DNA from: Lentzea cavernae
Lineage (GTDB): Bacteria; Actinomycetota; Actinomycetes; Mycobacteriales; Pseudonocardiaceae
Direction of reading: 5' to 3'
Length of the DNA: 64,000 bases
NCBI RefSeq assembly: GCF_014653695.1
Contig: NZ_BNAR01000004.1
Coordinates: 248,001-312,000 of the forward strand
Under the pieces are notes generated by a model that was given only the letters and a program-made list of their open reading frames with translations, had not been told where the DNA came from and searched no databases. Below are positions 16,865-25,482 of this stretch, in pieces (within the stretch, counting starts at the first letter, position 1; every line of letters begins with the position of its first letter). The translations under genes and the position numbers were made by a program.

Positions 16865-17527
16865 CTAGTCGCCCAACCTGATCAGCAACTCCCGGAAGAT
16901 GCCCAGCTCCCCCGGCGTCAGCGGCACGTCTCCCGCGGCCAACAGCGCCAGCAGGGTCCGGGCGGCCGACGCCAGGTCCGTCCCACCCGCCTGCGCGACG
17001 AGGACCGACCTGAACACCGCGTCCCTGGTGCGCTCGGACAACCCTTCGAGACCGGGGTTCGCGATCAACAGGATCGTGGTGCCGACCGTGGCCGCGTGGA
17101 TCGTCTGCACGGCGTCGTCCACCGGCATCGTCAGCAGGCCGGCCTCGCCGATCCGCGCGACGATCCGGCGCAGGATCCGCTCTCCTTCCTGCGAGGCAGG
17201 ATGCTGAGTCGTGCGCGCGCCGCCGTACATGAGGCCGTAGAGCGCCGGGTTGCGCAGACCGAACTCGACGTGGCCGTTCCAGCCCCGGCGCAGGTCCTCG
17301 ACCGGGTCGGCGGACGGGGCCCGATCGCGCTTCTCCTCCAGGTACTGCTCGAACCCCGCCGCGACCACGGCGTCGAGCAGGCCCTTCTTGTCCCCGAAGT
17401 GGTGGTAGACGGTCGGCGGCGTCACGCTCGCGGCCGCGCACACGTCGCGGATCGACGCCCCTTCCACCCCTGCCCCGTCGACGAGGTCGATGGCCGCAGC
17501 CAGGATCCGCGTCCGAACATCGCTCAT
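16865..17527 (-). CDS. TetR/AcrR-family transcriptional regulator
   Basis: 220 residues. The N-terminal helix-turn-helix is canonical (TRILAAAIDLVDGAGVEGASIRDVCAAASVTPPTVYHHFGDKKGLLDAVV), followed by an all-helical ligand domain with a TetR_C-like end. It is divergent from the kelch-protein gene at 17637 with 109 bases between, which contain repeated CGTTACAC elements; autoregulation plus control of the kelch gene is the simplest reading. The ligand is unknown. Confidence 0.93.
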   Translation of the reverse strand: MSDVRTRILAAAIDLVDGAGVEGASIRDVCAAASVTPPTVYHHFGDKKGLLDAVVAAGFEQYLEEKRDRAPSADPVEDLRRGWNGHVEFGLRNPALYGLMYGGARTTQHPASQEGERILRRIVARIGEAGLLTMPVDDAVQTIHAATVGTTILLIANPGLEGLSERTRDAVFRSVLVAQAGGTDLASAARTLLALLAAGDVPLTPGELGIFRELLIRLGD

Positions 17528-17545
17528 GCAGCCGGACTATAGCGC

Positions 17546-17621
17546 CGTTACACGACTGATTGCCAGCGTTACACAGCTCGTGTTAGCGTCGATTCGGACA
17601 TCAGGACATCAGCGTTAACAC
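17546..17621. promoter_or_regulatory. Repeated GTTACAC elements between TetR and kelch genes
   Basis: CGTTACAC occurs at 17546-17553 and 17567-17574 (21 bases apart), an inverted form CGTGTTAG at 17579-17586, and CGTTAACAC at 17613-17621. The second and third form an imperfect palindrome. They are likely operator half-sites for the adjacent TetR protein; AT-poor surroundings make -10/-35 elements hard to place. Confidence 0.45.
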
Positions 17622-17636
17622 ACCGGAGATGAAGCC

Positions 17637-18677
17637 ATGAAACGCGTCCTCGCCGCCACGTTCGCCGCAGCCCTCGCGTTCCCCGCCGTCGCCCACGCGC
17701 ACCCGGACCACTCGGTGGCGCCGCCCGCTCCCGTCGCGAACCCCGTCTACGGCACGGGCTGGCAGCAGCGCGCCCCGATCGCCGGTGGGCCGCGCCAGGA
17801 GCACAGCGTCGCGGCGATCGGCCGGCACGTGTACCTGATCGGCGGCATCCGCCCCGACGGCAACGGCGGTGTCACCACCGTCCCGGACGTCGAGGTCTAC
17901 GACACGCGCGCCAACACGTGGCGCAGGGCGGCGCCGCTGCCCGTGCCGATGAACCACCCCAACGCCGTGGCGGTCGGCGGCCGGATCTACGTCCTCGGCG
18001 GACTGTCCGGCGGCGCTTCGTGGGAGGCCCTCGCGGACAGCTTCGTCTACAACCCCGTCACCGATCGCTGGACGAAGCTCCCGCCCATGCCGAAGGGCTT
18101 CGAGCGGGGCAGCGCCGCGATGGGCGTCCACGGCACCCGCATCTACCTCGCGGGAGGCATGCGCACCCTCACGCCCGGCCCCGGCGGCCTCCAGGACACC
18201 GTCGCCGACGTGCACTCCTACGACGTCCTGACGCGCCGATGGACCACCCTCCCGTCACTGCCGGAGGCCCGCGACCACGTAGGCGGCGCGGTCGTCGGCG
18301 GCACCTTCTACGTCGTGGGCGGCCGCGACCGGGGCCAGGTCAACGTCCGCGACACCGTCTACGCGTTCTCCCGCGGCAAGTGGACCGAGCGGGCACCGAT
18401 GCCCACCCCGCGCGGCGGTCTCGCGTCGGCCGTCATCGGCACGAAGATCTACACCTTCGGCGGCGAGGGCAGGGTGATCGACGGCGTGAACACCGTCTTC
18501 CCCGAGACGGAGGCCTACGACACCCGCACGGACCGCTGGGAGGAGCTCGCGCCCATGCCGATCCCCCGCCACGGTACGGCGGCCATCGGCGTCGGCGACA
18601 CGATCTACGTCCCCGGCGGCGGCAACCGCGGTGGCGGCGCCCCGATGGACGTCAACGACGCCTACAAGCCGCGCTGA
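17637..18677 (+). CDS. Secreted kelch-repeat beta-propeller protein
   Basis: 346 residues with a signal peptide (MKRVLAATFAAALAFPAVAHA, mature start near HPDHS). About six kelch blades are visible, each with GG-containing strands followed by Tyr and Trp about six apart: YLIGGI...YDTRANTWRRAAPLP, YVLGGL...YNPVTDRWTKLPPMP, YLAGGM...YDVLTRRWTTLPSLP, YVVGGR, YTFGGE...YDTRTDRWEELAPMP. It is an extracellular propeller, possibly a binding protein; no galactose-oxidase copper ligands are evident. Expression is probably controlled by the divergent TetR regulator. Confidence 0.9.
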   Translation: MKRVLAATFAAALAFPAVAHAHPDHSVAPPAPVANPVYGTGWQQRAPIAGGPRQEHSVAAIGRHVYLIGGIRPDGNGGVTTVPDVEVYDTRANTWRRAAPLPVPMNHPNAVAVGGRIYVLGGLSGGASWEALADSFVYNPVTDRWTKLPPMPKGFERGSAAMGVHGTRIYLAGGMRTLTPGPGGLQDTVADVHSYDVLTRRWTTLPSLPEARDHVGGAVVGGTFYVVGGRDRGQVNVRDTVYAFSRGKWTERAPMPTPRGGLASAVIGTKIYTFGGEGRVIDGVNTVFPETEAYDTRTDRWEELAPMPIPRHGTAAIGVGDTIYVPGGGNRGGGAPMDVNDAYKPR

Positions 18678-18807
18678 ACCCCTCGGCCGAGTTCGCAGTG
18701 TCGCGAAGGGACAGAGCCGGAATAGGCAACTGTTGCCGATGCGTGCGGTGACCTTGTGACGGCAGCATCGTGGGGTGCCGGCAAACCCCACCGCGTAGGA
18801 GAAGCTC

Positions 18808-20085
18808 TTGAGCAGAATCCGGCGCGGCGACATGAGTCACGTTGGTTTGCTCGACTCTTCTGCTGGCGATCGAAGACCACTGCTGCGGTGGCACCGGCCG
18901 ACTGATCACGCCGGAATCGTTGAGGTGCCAGGTGCTCCCGGCTTGTTCCACACCACGAACGCCGCCGGCAACAACCCGCTGCGACGTGCCGCCGACAAGA
19001 TGCGGGAGCTCGCAGATCTGCTGGGCGTGCGGGACCTCACGTTGCGGCCCGATGCCTACATCGAGGTTTTCGGCCGCGACTCCACTGTTGCCCACCCGCA
19101 GATCGAGATGGGCGGCGATGTCTTTCCGGTCCACGTCAAGACCTCGAAGAACCGCCCCTTCGAGGGCGCGGCCCGCGTCAACATCGTCTCCGGTGTGTGC
19201 CTGTTCAGCGATCGGAGACTGCGGACCCTCGACGTGACGGGTCGCGACGTGAGACTGCTGCAACCGAAAACGCAGCCACCGATGGAGAAGATCGTCAGTT
19301 TGCGTGTCGACGATCGGATGTCGCTCTACGAGTACGAGTCGAGCCTCAGGCAGATGGCGCTCGTCCGCGGACTTCTGGCGAGCATCCCGGCATCAACACC
19401 GGTCTCGGTGACGCTCGACCTTCCGAGGGCCCAGTACTACCTCTTCCTCGTCGACGCGCTGAAGTGCGGCATGGTCGGCACTGATCTCGCCCTGGCGTGG
19501 TTCGACGAGGTGGACCTGCGGAGGCGGCGCGTGGCGGAACTGATGGTCGATGAGATCAGTCGCCCCGGCTTGAGAACCGGACGCAGCTGCCCGATCCAGC
19601 TGGCGACCGCGTTCGACGACCTGGCTGACCACGTGCGGTCAGTTGTGTCCTCGGACGGCGTTCCCGAGATCGAGGACTGCGTGGCCGTGCTCGACACAAG
19701 CGGTGATGACATGTGGGATCTGCTCAGAACGACGTGGACTCCGCGCACGTTCCACGACCTCGGCTACGCCGGTTACACCATCGAGAAGATGCGGGCCTCG
19801 CTGAACGTTGAGGGAAAACCACCCGAGCTCGGGTTGATGGTCGACAGCGCCTCTGAAGGACGTGGCCACTCCGCAGCTGAGTCGGTCCAGCGCGACCTCG
19901 CACGCCGCCACCCCGGACTCTCGTTCGCGATGGCCGGCCTGTACTCGCTGGAGAAGCTAATGGTCGCCGGAGACTCCCGGCCGCTCAGATCGCTGTACTT
20001 CAACGACCCCGGCACGGTCGCTGTCGACACGACGGGCACTGAAGTAGACCTCATACGAGCGACGTACGAGCTATATCACCACTGA
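18808..20085 (+). CDS. Unknown 425-residue cytoplasmic protein
   Basis: The TTG at 18808 is preceded by AGGAG at six-base spacing, so this is a real start. The protein has no signal peptide, membrane helix or motif that I recognise. Notable stretches are EMGGDVFPVHVKTSKNRPFEGAA in the first third, ALAWFDEVDLRRRRVAELMVDE in the middle, and DMWDLLRTTWTPRTFHDLGYAGY near residue 315. Codon use is somewhat less GC-biased than in neighbours, and the gene stands alone between the kelch gene and a LacI regulator, which hints at acquisition by transfer. No function is assigned. Confidence 0.75.
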   Translation: MSRIRRGDMSHVGLLDSSAGDRRPLLRWHRPTDHAGIVEVPGAPGLFHTTNAAGNNPLRRAADKMRELADLLGVRDLTLRPDAYIEVFGRDSTVAHPQIEMGGDVFPVHVKTSKNRPFEGAARVNIVSGVCLFSDRRLRTLDVTGRDVRLLQPKTQPPMEKIVSLRVDDRMSLYEYESSLRQMALVRGLLASIPASTPVSVTLDLPRAQYYLFLVDALKCGMVGTDLALAWFDEVDLRRRRVAELMVDEISRPGLRTGRSCPIQLATAFDDLADHVRSVVSSDGVPEIEDCVAVLDTSGDDMWDLLRTTWTPRTFHDLGYAGYTIEKMRASLNVEGKPPELGLMVDSASEGRGHSAAESVQRDLARRHPGLSFAMAGLYSLEKLMVAGDSRPLRSLYFNDPGTVAVDTTGTEVDLIRATYELYHH

Positions 20086-20103
20086 CCGTGCACAACGCGG
20101 AGA

Positions 20104-21150
20104 TCATCGCTTCTGCCGGGACGCCTTCTTCGGCGGCGGAGCACTGCTTTCACGGACCTGCAGAACCGGTTTCAGCACCACAGAGGACTTGCGCCGGGGT
20201 GCGCAGCTCATGGCGGCGACGAGGAGCCGCGCCGCTTCGACGCCGATCTCCCGGTACGGGATCGCGACCGTCGTCAGCGCAGGCGTGATGCGATCCATCA
20301 GCATCATGTCGTTGAACCCCACCACGCTCACGTCCTCAGGACAGCGCAGACCTGCTTCGGCGAGCGAGTCGAGGCAACCGAGTGCCATGAGGTCGTTCCC
20401 AGCGACGACCGCCGTGAATGACGTGTCCTCGCGCAGGCGGTCGCGCATGGCCTCGCGGCCCGCTTCGAAGGTGAAGGCACCGCACTCGGTCACCTGGCCG
20501 CCCAGGACCGGCAAGCCGTGCTTGCGGACGTAGGTGACGAACGCCTGCTTGCCGGCGCGCCCGGTCGACACGTCCTGCGGTCCCGCGACGAGAACGATCC
20601 TCCGATGTCCGAGGGCGACGAGGTGGTCGAGCACCATTCGCGCGCCTTCGGCCTCGTCCGCCCTGACGGAGGGCACGCCGGATCGCGCCGGTCGTCTGTT
20701 GGCGAAGACGTACGGCGTGTTCGAGCCCTGTTCCAGCGCGGCGTCCAAGGCGGGATCGTGCAACCGGGCGGTCGCCAGGATGATGCCGTCGACGTTGCGC
20801 TGCCGGAACGCGGACACGGCCTCCTCGTTGCGCGCGCTGTCGTCGTCCGTGTTCACGACCCACGTGCTGTAGCCCTCGGAGCGGAGCACTTCCTCCGCCC
20901 CGCGCACCATGGGCGGGAAGATCGGGTTGGTGATGTCCGGCACGAGGATCCCGACGGCTCGCGACGTCGCGGTCCTGAGGGTGCGGGCCGCGATGTTCGC
21001 CGTGTAGCCGAGTTCCGCCGCCGCTCGCAGGACCCGGTCGAGCGTGTCGGCTTGCACGAGGTGGCGAGAGGATTCGTTGAGCGCCCGGGACGCGGTGGCG
21101 GCGTGCACACCGGCCCTGCACGCGACGTCCTTCAGTGTTGCCCTCTTCAC
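20104..21150 (-). CDS. LacI-family transcriptional regulator
   Basis: 348 residues from the GTG at 21150. The LacI HTH is plain (ATLKDVACRAGVHAATASRALN, then the hinge helix region LGYTANIAARTLRT), followed by a periplasmic-binding-protein-like domain (GILVPDITNPIFPPMVRGAEE, DGIILATAR, GHRRIVLVAGP, AVVAGNDLMALGCLDSL, DVSVVGFNDM). The ligand is probably a sugar or small polar metabolite. It follows the RidA gene by 25 bases on the same strand and may be in its operon. The start has no obvious ribosome binding site. Confidence 0.92.
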   Translation of the reverse strand: MKRATLKDVACRAGVHAATASRALNESSRHLVQADTLDRVLRAAAELGYTANIAARTLRTATSRAVGILVPDITNPIFPPMVRGAEEVLRSEGYSTWVVNTDDDSARNEEAVSAFRQRNVDGIILATARLHDPALDAALEQGSNTPYVFANRRPARSGVPSVRADEAEGARMVLDHLVALGHRRIVLVAGPQDVSTGRAGKQAFVTYVRKHGLPVLGGQVTECGAFTFEAGREAMRDRLREDTSFTAVVAGNDLMALGCLDSLAEAGLRCPEDVSVVGFNDMMLMDRITPALTTVAIPYREIGVEAARLLVAAMSCAPRRKSSVVLKPVLQVRESSAPPPKKASRQKR

Positions 21151-21175
21151 CGGCAAAGCATAGTCCGGTCCCTGG

Positions 21176-21586
21176 TCACAGCGTCGCGACCACGTCGATC
21201 TCGACCAGGAAGCCGGGGTCATAGAGCGTGGCGACGCCGACCATCGTCTGCGCCGGCGGCGGGGTCGTCGCACCCGACCGGAGCGCGTCGATGATCGGGC
21301 CGGCGACCTCGGGCCGGTACTCGGCGATGTAGATGGTCTCCTTCACCACGCGGGACCGGTCAGTGCCCGCTGCGGCGAGGGCCACGTCGATGTTGCGCAC
21401 GATCCGCCGGGCCTGCTGCCCGTGGTCACCGGCGCCGACCAGTTCCCCGTCCTGGTTCCACGCCACCTGGCCGGACAGGTACACCAGTCCCGCCTCCGGT
21501 ACGACGACGGCATGGCTGAGCACACCCGGGACGGGGTGCAGCCCCTCGGGGTCGATGTGACGAACGGGCACGTGCATCTCCTCCAC
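21176..21586 (-). CDS. RidA-family deaminase (YjgF/YER057c/UK114)
   Basis: 136 residues, normal RidA length. Core motifs are present: LVYLSGQVAWNQDGELV, QARRIVRNIDVALAAAG and VEIDVVATL. RidA hydrolyses reactive enamine/imine intermediates; pathway-associated members act on aminoacrylate-like products of ring or amine catabolism. Start could be the GTG at 21586 or the ATG at 21577, which directly abuts GGAGGAG. Divergent from the flavin reductase with an operator-like site between them, placing both in the putative MarR regulon. Confidence 0.88.
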   Translation of the reverse strand: MEEMHVPVRHIDPEGLHPVPGVLSHAVVVPEAGLVYLSGQVAWNQDGELVGAGDHGQQARRIVRNIDVALAAAGTDRSRVVKETIYIAEYRPEVAGPIIDALRSGATTPPPAQTMVGVATLYDPGFLVEIDVVATL

Positions 21587-21606
21587 GACTGAAGACCAGC
21601 GAGATA

Positions 21607-21628
21607 TAGTAATTGTAGGTGACCATCA
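21607..21628. promoter_or_regulatory. MarR-regulon operator motif, copy 1
   Basis: TAGTAATTGTAGG followed by TGACCATCA, between the RidA and flavin reductase genes. It agrees closely with copies at 24769-24790 (inverted), 24829-24850 and, more loosely, 25483-25502 (inverted). It is probably the binding site for the MarR protein at 24924-25382 or another shared regulator. Confidence 0.6.
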
Positions 21629-21671
21629 TCCCCGATGGCGATGTTGTTGCGAGGAAAAGGAGAAGTGCGCG

Positions 21672-22316
21672 GTGCGAAGCGAGGCCAATCCGTCCGAAAT
21701 GGACCCGGGCGACGTCTACCGGCTGCTCACCTCGGTCGTGGTGCCCAGGCCCATCGCCTGGATCTCGACCCGGTCCGCGGCCGGGGTCGACAACCTCGCG
21801 CCGCACTCGTTCTTCACCGTGTCCTGCGTCGAACCTCCGATGGTCCAGTTCACCTCGGTGTCCGTGAAGGACTCGCTGCGCAACGTCAGGGAGACCGGCG
21901 AGTTCGTGGTGAACTTCGCTTCGGCCCACCTGTTCGAGCACATCAACGCGACCGCGACGGACTTCCCCGCGGACGTGAGCGAGTTCGAGGCCGTCGGGCT
22001 GACTCCCGAGCAAAGTGCCGCTGTGACACCGTTCCGGGTCGCCGAGTCGCCCGTCGCCATCGAGTGCACGCTCGAGCACGAGCTGCCGCTGGGAGATTCG
22101 ACCGTCGTCATCGGGCGGGTCCGGCACATCGCGGTGGACGAGGACGTGTTCGTGGTCGACGAGCGCGGCAACAGGCTTCCCGACATCCACCGGTTGCGGC
22201 CGTTGGCGCGCCTCGGCCGCAACGAGTGGTCCGAGATCGGCGAGGTGCGGACGATCACCCGGATCCCGCACCGCGACTGGCCGGGCCACTACACCGGTGG
22301 TGAAACCGCGTTGTAG
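21672..22316 (+). CDS. Flavin reductase family protein (flavoredoxin-like)
   Basis: 214 residues. The split-barrel FMN-binding domain is recognisable: YRLLTSVVVPRPIAWISTRS, NLAPHSFFTVSCVEPPMVQFTS, KDSLRNVRETGEFVVNFAS. Such proteins reduce FMN with NAD(P)H, often for a partner monooxygenase, or act as flavin-dependent reductases themselves. No partner monooxygenase lies beside it. GTG start with AAGGAG about ten bases upstream. The 3' end overlaps that of the amidase gene by 28 bases (convergent). Confidence 0.88.
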   Translation: MRSEANPSEMDPGDVYRLLTSVVVPRPIAWISTRSAAGVDNLAPHSFFTVSCVEPPMVQFTSVSVKDSLRNVRETGEFVVNFASAHLFEHINATATDFPADVSEFEAVGLTPEQSAAVTPFRVAESPVAIECTLEHELPLGDSTVVIGRVRHIAVDEDVFVVDERGNRLPDIHRLRPLARLGRNEWSEIGEVRTITRIPHRDWPGHYTGGETAL

Positions 22317-23779
22317 GCCTTGGCGATCCGGTCGCGAAGACCTGGGAGGCGCGCGGCGGCGGTGCGCACCTCTGCCGCGCTCATCTCGCTCAGCCCGGCG
22401 GCCGCGAGCAGCGAACGCACGGTCTCCTCGGGCGGCGCGACAGGCGCTCGCAGGTGCCAGTCGGTTCGCGTCTGGAACGCATGGCCGGCGTTGAGGACCG
22501 CCGCCTCGGCGTGATGGCGGCCGACGATCTGCAGTCCCAGAGGAAGCCCGGTCTCGGAGAAGCCCATCGGCACGGACAGCGCCGGCTGCCCGGTCGCGTT
22601 CCACACCGGCGTGTACAACGCGTCGATCGTGCGCAGCGAAGGCAGGTCGGTGATCGCCGGGGCCGCTCCCGCGGTGGTCGGCGTGACCACGAGGTCCACC
22701 TCGCGGAACAACGTGCTCATCGCCTCCCTGCCTGCCCGGCGCACCTCTTCCAGCCGAGCGCGCTCCTCAGCGGAGATCAGCGCACCCGTGAGCAGCGCAG
22801 TTCTGGTTTGAGGTGCGTACGCACCCCACTCCCGTCGCAACCCCTCCTGGTGCTCGACGAAGCCTTCAGCGAGGTATCCGAGCACGGTCGTGGTCGTGAG
22901 CTCCTCGAACCACGGCACCTCGACCTGCCGCACCACGGCGCCGGCGGCTCGGAGCACGTCCACAGCGGCCGCGAACGCCTCCAGGGTCGTCGGCGACGCT
23001 GTCGTTCCCCTCCCCACCAGGGCGTCAACTCCCACCGTCACGCCGGAGAGCATCCCGGTGAGGTCGGCATGTCGCCGTCCGCTGGTCAGCGCGTCGAGGA
23101 CCAGCGCGCAGTCCTCGGCCGTGCGGGCCATGGGGCCGACCGTGTCGTATCCGGGTGCGAGCGGAACACACCCCGCGACCGGGACCAGCCCGTAGGTCGG
23201 TTTCAGCCCCGTCACCCCGCAGTAGGCCGCCGGTCCCCGGATGCTGCCCGCGGTGTCGGTCCCGAGTCCCGCCGGGAAGAACCCCGCCGCGACACCGCTG
23301 CCCGTGCCCGAGCTCGACCCGCCTGTCCAGTGGTCGGTGTTCCAGGGGTTGCGCGGGGTGCGGAAGCCGAGTTGCCCGATCGGTCCTCCGACCCCGAACT
23401 CCATGGTCGAGACCTTGCCGAGCACCACGGCCCCCGCCGCCCGCAGCGAGGTGATCACGTCAGCGTCAGACCGGACCCCACGCCAGGGGTGGTCCACGGA
23501 GCTTTGCGCCGTCGTCGGCCCCTCACGAGTGGTGATCAGATCTTTGATGCCCAACGGGATTCCGTGCAGCGGGCCGCGATCGACGCCGGCGGCCAGTTCG
23601 GCGTCGGCGGCCTGCGCGGCGGCGACAGCTTCATCGTCGAACCTGGCGAGGTAGACGCCGAGCACCTCGTCCCGCGCGTCGGCGCCGTCCAGCAGCCGTC
23701 GCACGATCTCCACGCTCGACAACGCACCAGACCTCAGGGCACGGCCCAGCCCTGCGACCGTCCACTCCGGATCGTTCAC
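22289..23779 (-). CDS. Amidase signature family hydrolase
   Basis: 496 residues. The Ser-cisSer-Lys triad is visible: Lys79 in GIPLGIKDL, the cis-Ser in TGGSSSGTGS (about 155) and nucleophile Ser179 in GTDTAGSIRGPAAYCG. It cleaves an amide, possibly an aryl- or acyl-amide of the catabolic pathway. It follows the VOC dioxygenase gene after 11 bases and is evidently co-transcribed. Glutamyl-tRNA amidotransferase subunit A is unlikely because no gatB/gatC genes are present. Confidence 0.92.
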   Translation of the reverse strand: MNDPEWTVAGLGRALRSGALSSVEIVRRLLDGADARDEVLGVYLARFDDEAVAAAQAADAELAAGVDRGPLHGIPLGIKDLITTREGPTTAQSSVDHPWRGVRSDADVITSLRAAGAVVLGKVSTMEFGVGGPIGQLGFRTPRNPWNTDHWTGGSSSGTGSGVAAGFFPAGLGTDTAGSIRGPAAYCGVTGLKPTYGLVPVAGCVPLAPGYDTVGPMARTAEDCALVLDALTSGRRHADLTGMLSGVTVGVDALVGRGTTASPTTLEAFAAAVDVLRAAGAVVRQVEVPWFEELTTTTVLGYLAEGFVEHQEGLRREWGAYAPQTRTALLTGALISAEERARLEEVRRAGREAMSTLFREVDLVVTPTTAGAAPAITDLPSLRTIDALYTPVWNATGQPALSVPMGFSETGLPLGLQIVGRHHAEAAVLNAGHAFQTRTDWHLRAPVAPPEETVRSLLAAAGLSEMSAAEVRTAAARLPGLRDRIAKAYNAVSPPV

Positions 23780-23790
23780 CGCTCCCCCGC

Positions 23791-24741
23791 TCAGACGTCG
23801 ATGTGTTCCAACTGCTCGAAGATCTCTTCACGCCGGGACTCGAACTGCGAGGGCAGCTGGAACCGCGAACCGAGCTCCTTCGGGGACTCGTCGATCGTCC
23901 AGCCCTCCTCACCGGTGACGGCGAGCTCGAAGAGGGAGCCGCCCGGCGAACGCACGTACACCGATTTGAAGTACTTGCGGTCCTTCAGCTCGGAGATGTC
24001 GGTGTAGCCGGCGCCCTCCATCTCGTTCTTGATCGCCTGCTGGTTGCCGAGGTCCACCACGTTCCAGGCGAAGTGGTGCACGGTGCCCTCGCCGTAGGTC
24101 CACGTTCCCTGGTCGTCGGTCCGGTTGACCACCAGCTCCACCGCGCCGCCCTGACCCGGTTCGCCGACGAGGGCCGTGAACCGGTCGCGTTCCTCGGTCA
24201 GCGCGCCGGCGTGCATGTGCCCCTCCATGAACTCGACCATGTTCTCCGGGTGGGTCACGTGGATGCCGACACCGAACAGGCCGTGGATCGAGTACTCGTC
24301 GGGGACGCCGTTGCCCGCGTGACCGCGGCGGGTGTCACCGTCCACTTCGACCATCCGGTACTCGACGCCGGTGGGGTGGCGGAACAACAGCCGGTGGGTG
24401 TCGAGGACGTCGGCGTGTTCGCTCGCGATGCCGCGTTCGGCGAGCCGCTGCTCCCAGTAGTTCAACGATCCGGTGGGGACCGACAGCAGCACCTCGCGGG
24501 TCTGGTTGGTGCCGCGGCGCCCCTTCCAGCCCGCCTGCCGGAACGGGAAGGTCGTGACGACGGAGTTCGCGTCGGCGTCGGCGTTGCTGTAGTAGAAGTG
24601 GTAGATCGGCAGTGCGCCGTCGAAGAGCACGGTGCGCTTGATGAAGCGCATCCCCAGGGTCTTCACGTGGAACTCGGCGTCCTCCTGCGCGGAGCCCACG
24701 GACAGCGTGATGTGGTGACTACCGTTGACATGGGTGGCCAT
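23791..24741 (-). CDS. Ring-cleaving dioxygenase, VOC family (MhqO-like)
   Basis: 316 residues made of two vicinal-oxygen-chelate modules. The first begins HHITLSVGSAQEDAEFH, the second IHGLFGVGIHVTHPENMVEFM. Metal-ligand candidates are the His in GSHHITL, His in VHHFAWNV and Glu in GSLFELAV, the 2-His-1-Glu set of this family. Related proteins are Bacillus MhqO/MhqA and LinE-type hydroquinone dioxygenases, which open quinol rings during quinone detoxification or aromatic breakdown. First gene of an operon with the amidase; two operator copies lie just upstream. Confidence 0.87.
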   Translation of the reverse strand: MATHVNGSHHITLSVGSAQEDAEFHVKTLGMRFIKRTVLFDGALPIYHFYYSNADADANSVVTTFPFRQAGWKGRRGTNQTREVLLSVPTGSLNYWEQRLAERGIASEHADVLDTHRLLFRHPTGVEYRMVEVDGDTRRGHAGNGVPDEYSIHGLFGVGIHVTHPENMVEFMEGHMHAGALTEERDRFTALVGEPGQGGAVELVVNRTDDQGTWTYGEGTVHHFAWNVVDLGNQQAIKNEMEGAGYTDISELKDRKYFKSVYVRSPGGSLFELAVTGEEGWTIDESPKELGSRFQLPSQFESRREEIFEQLEHIDV

Positions 24742-24763
24742 CGCGGACCTCCTGAGGTCACGA

Positions 24764-24857
24764 ACGGGTGATGGTCACCAAGTATTACTACCTTTCACCG
24801 ACCGCCGCGAGCGTCGGGAACATCACAGTAGTAATAGTAGGTGACCATCACCCGTTA
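24764..24857. promoter_or_regulatory. Paired inverted operators upstream of the dioxygenase (copies 2 and 3)
   Basis: Copy 2 (24769-24790, minus orientation) and copy 3 (24829-24850, plus orientation) of the TAGTAAT...GGTGACCATCA motif face each other 38 bases apart. The similarity extends outward through CACCCGTT, so about 31 bases on each arm pair with only about four differences. The block sits 23-116 bases before the dioxygenase ATG, where a repressor would block its promoter. Confidence 0.65.
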
Positions 24858-24923
24858 GTGACGATCATCGCCGGAAAAGCTGTGAGCACAGGCGTTACCG
24901 GTGAGCACTTCGCGTGAACACGG

Positions 24924-25382
24924 CTAAGAACGGCGGTCGCGCTGGTGAGCGGTGATGTCCATCAACGCCGCCTTGAACACCCCGTACACGTCCTTGCCGA
25001 GCCGACGGGCGTGCCTGGCCTGCAACGCCGCCATGATCCGGCCACCGGCCCTCATCTCCGCCAGCCCGCGCTCGGTCGGGTAGATCAGCTTGGCGCGGCC
25101 GTCCGCGGGGTCGGGGCGGCGTTCGAGGTACCCGAGCACGACGAGCTCGTCCACGAGCTTGCCGACGACCTGCTTGTGCTGGCCGGACAGCTCGGCGAGC
25201 CTCGTCGCCCGCACCCCGGCCTCGTCCACGTAGGCCATCACCGCACCGTGACGTGGACGAAGGTCGTCGAACCCCTCGGCGGCCAGTCGCGAGAAGAGCT
25301 CGTCCTGGACCCCGAACAACAACCGCACCGCGAGCACACCGAGATCCGGATCCCGCTCGTTCTGCTCGGCCCGAGAGACCAC
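24924..25382 (-). CDS. MarR-family transcriptional regulator
   Basis: 152 residues from the GTG at 25382, which has GGAGGGG five bases upstream; the longer open frame to 25493 would run through an operator. A winged helix is visible (VRATRLAELSGQHKQVVGKLVDELVVLGYLERRPDPADGRAKLIYPTERG), flanked by dimerisation helices. In Bacillus the MarR protein MhqR controls MhqO- and MhqN-type genes in response to quinones. The same combination surrounds this gene, so a quinone- or phenol-sensing repressor is a reasonable inference. Confidence 0.9.
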   Translation of the reverse strand: MVSRAEQNERDPDLGVLAVRLLFGVQDELFSRLAAEGFDDLRPRHGAVMAYVDEAGVRATRLAELSGQHKQVVGKLVDELVVLGYLERRPDPADGRAKLIYPTERGLAEMRAGGRIMAALQARHARRLGKDVYGVFKAALMDITAHQRDRRS

Positions 25383-25482
25383 TCGTCCCCTCCCACACTG
25401 GTCAGACCACCTGACACACGACTCCGAACAGTCTAGGGACCCTCTGCCTTGCACGAATCGGACAGTCCGGCTAGAGTCCGAC

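Noticed and set aside
17637..18677. Galactose oxidase-like copper enzyme
   Set aside because: Kelch blades are present but no Cys-Tyr cofactor or copper-ligand pattern was seen.
22289..23779. GatA (glutamyl-tRNA amidotransferase subunit)
   Set aside because: Amidase signature is shared, but there are no gatB/gatC genes and context is catabolic.
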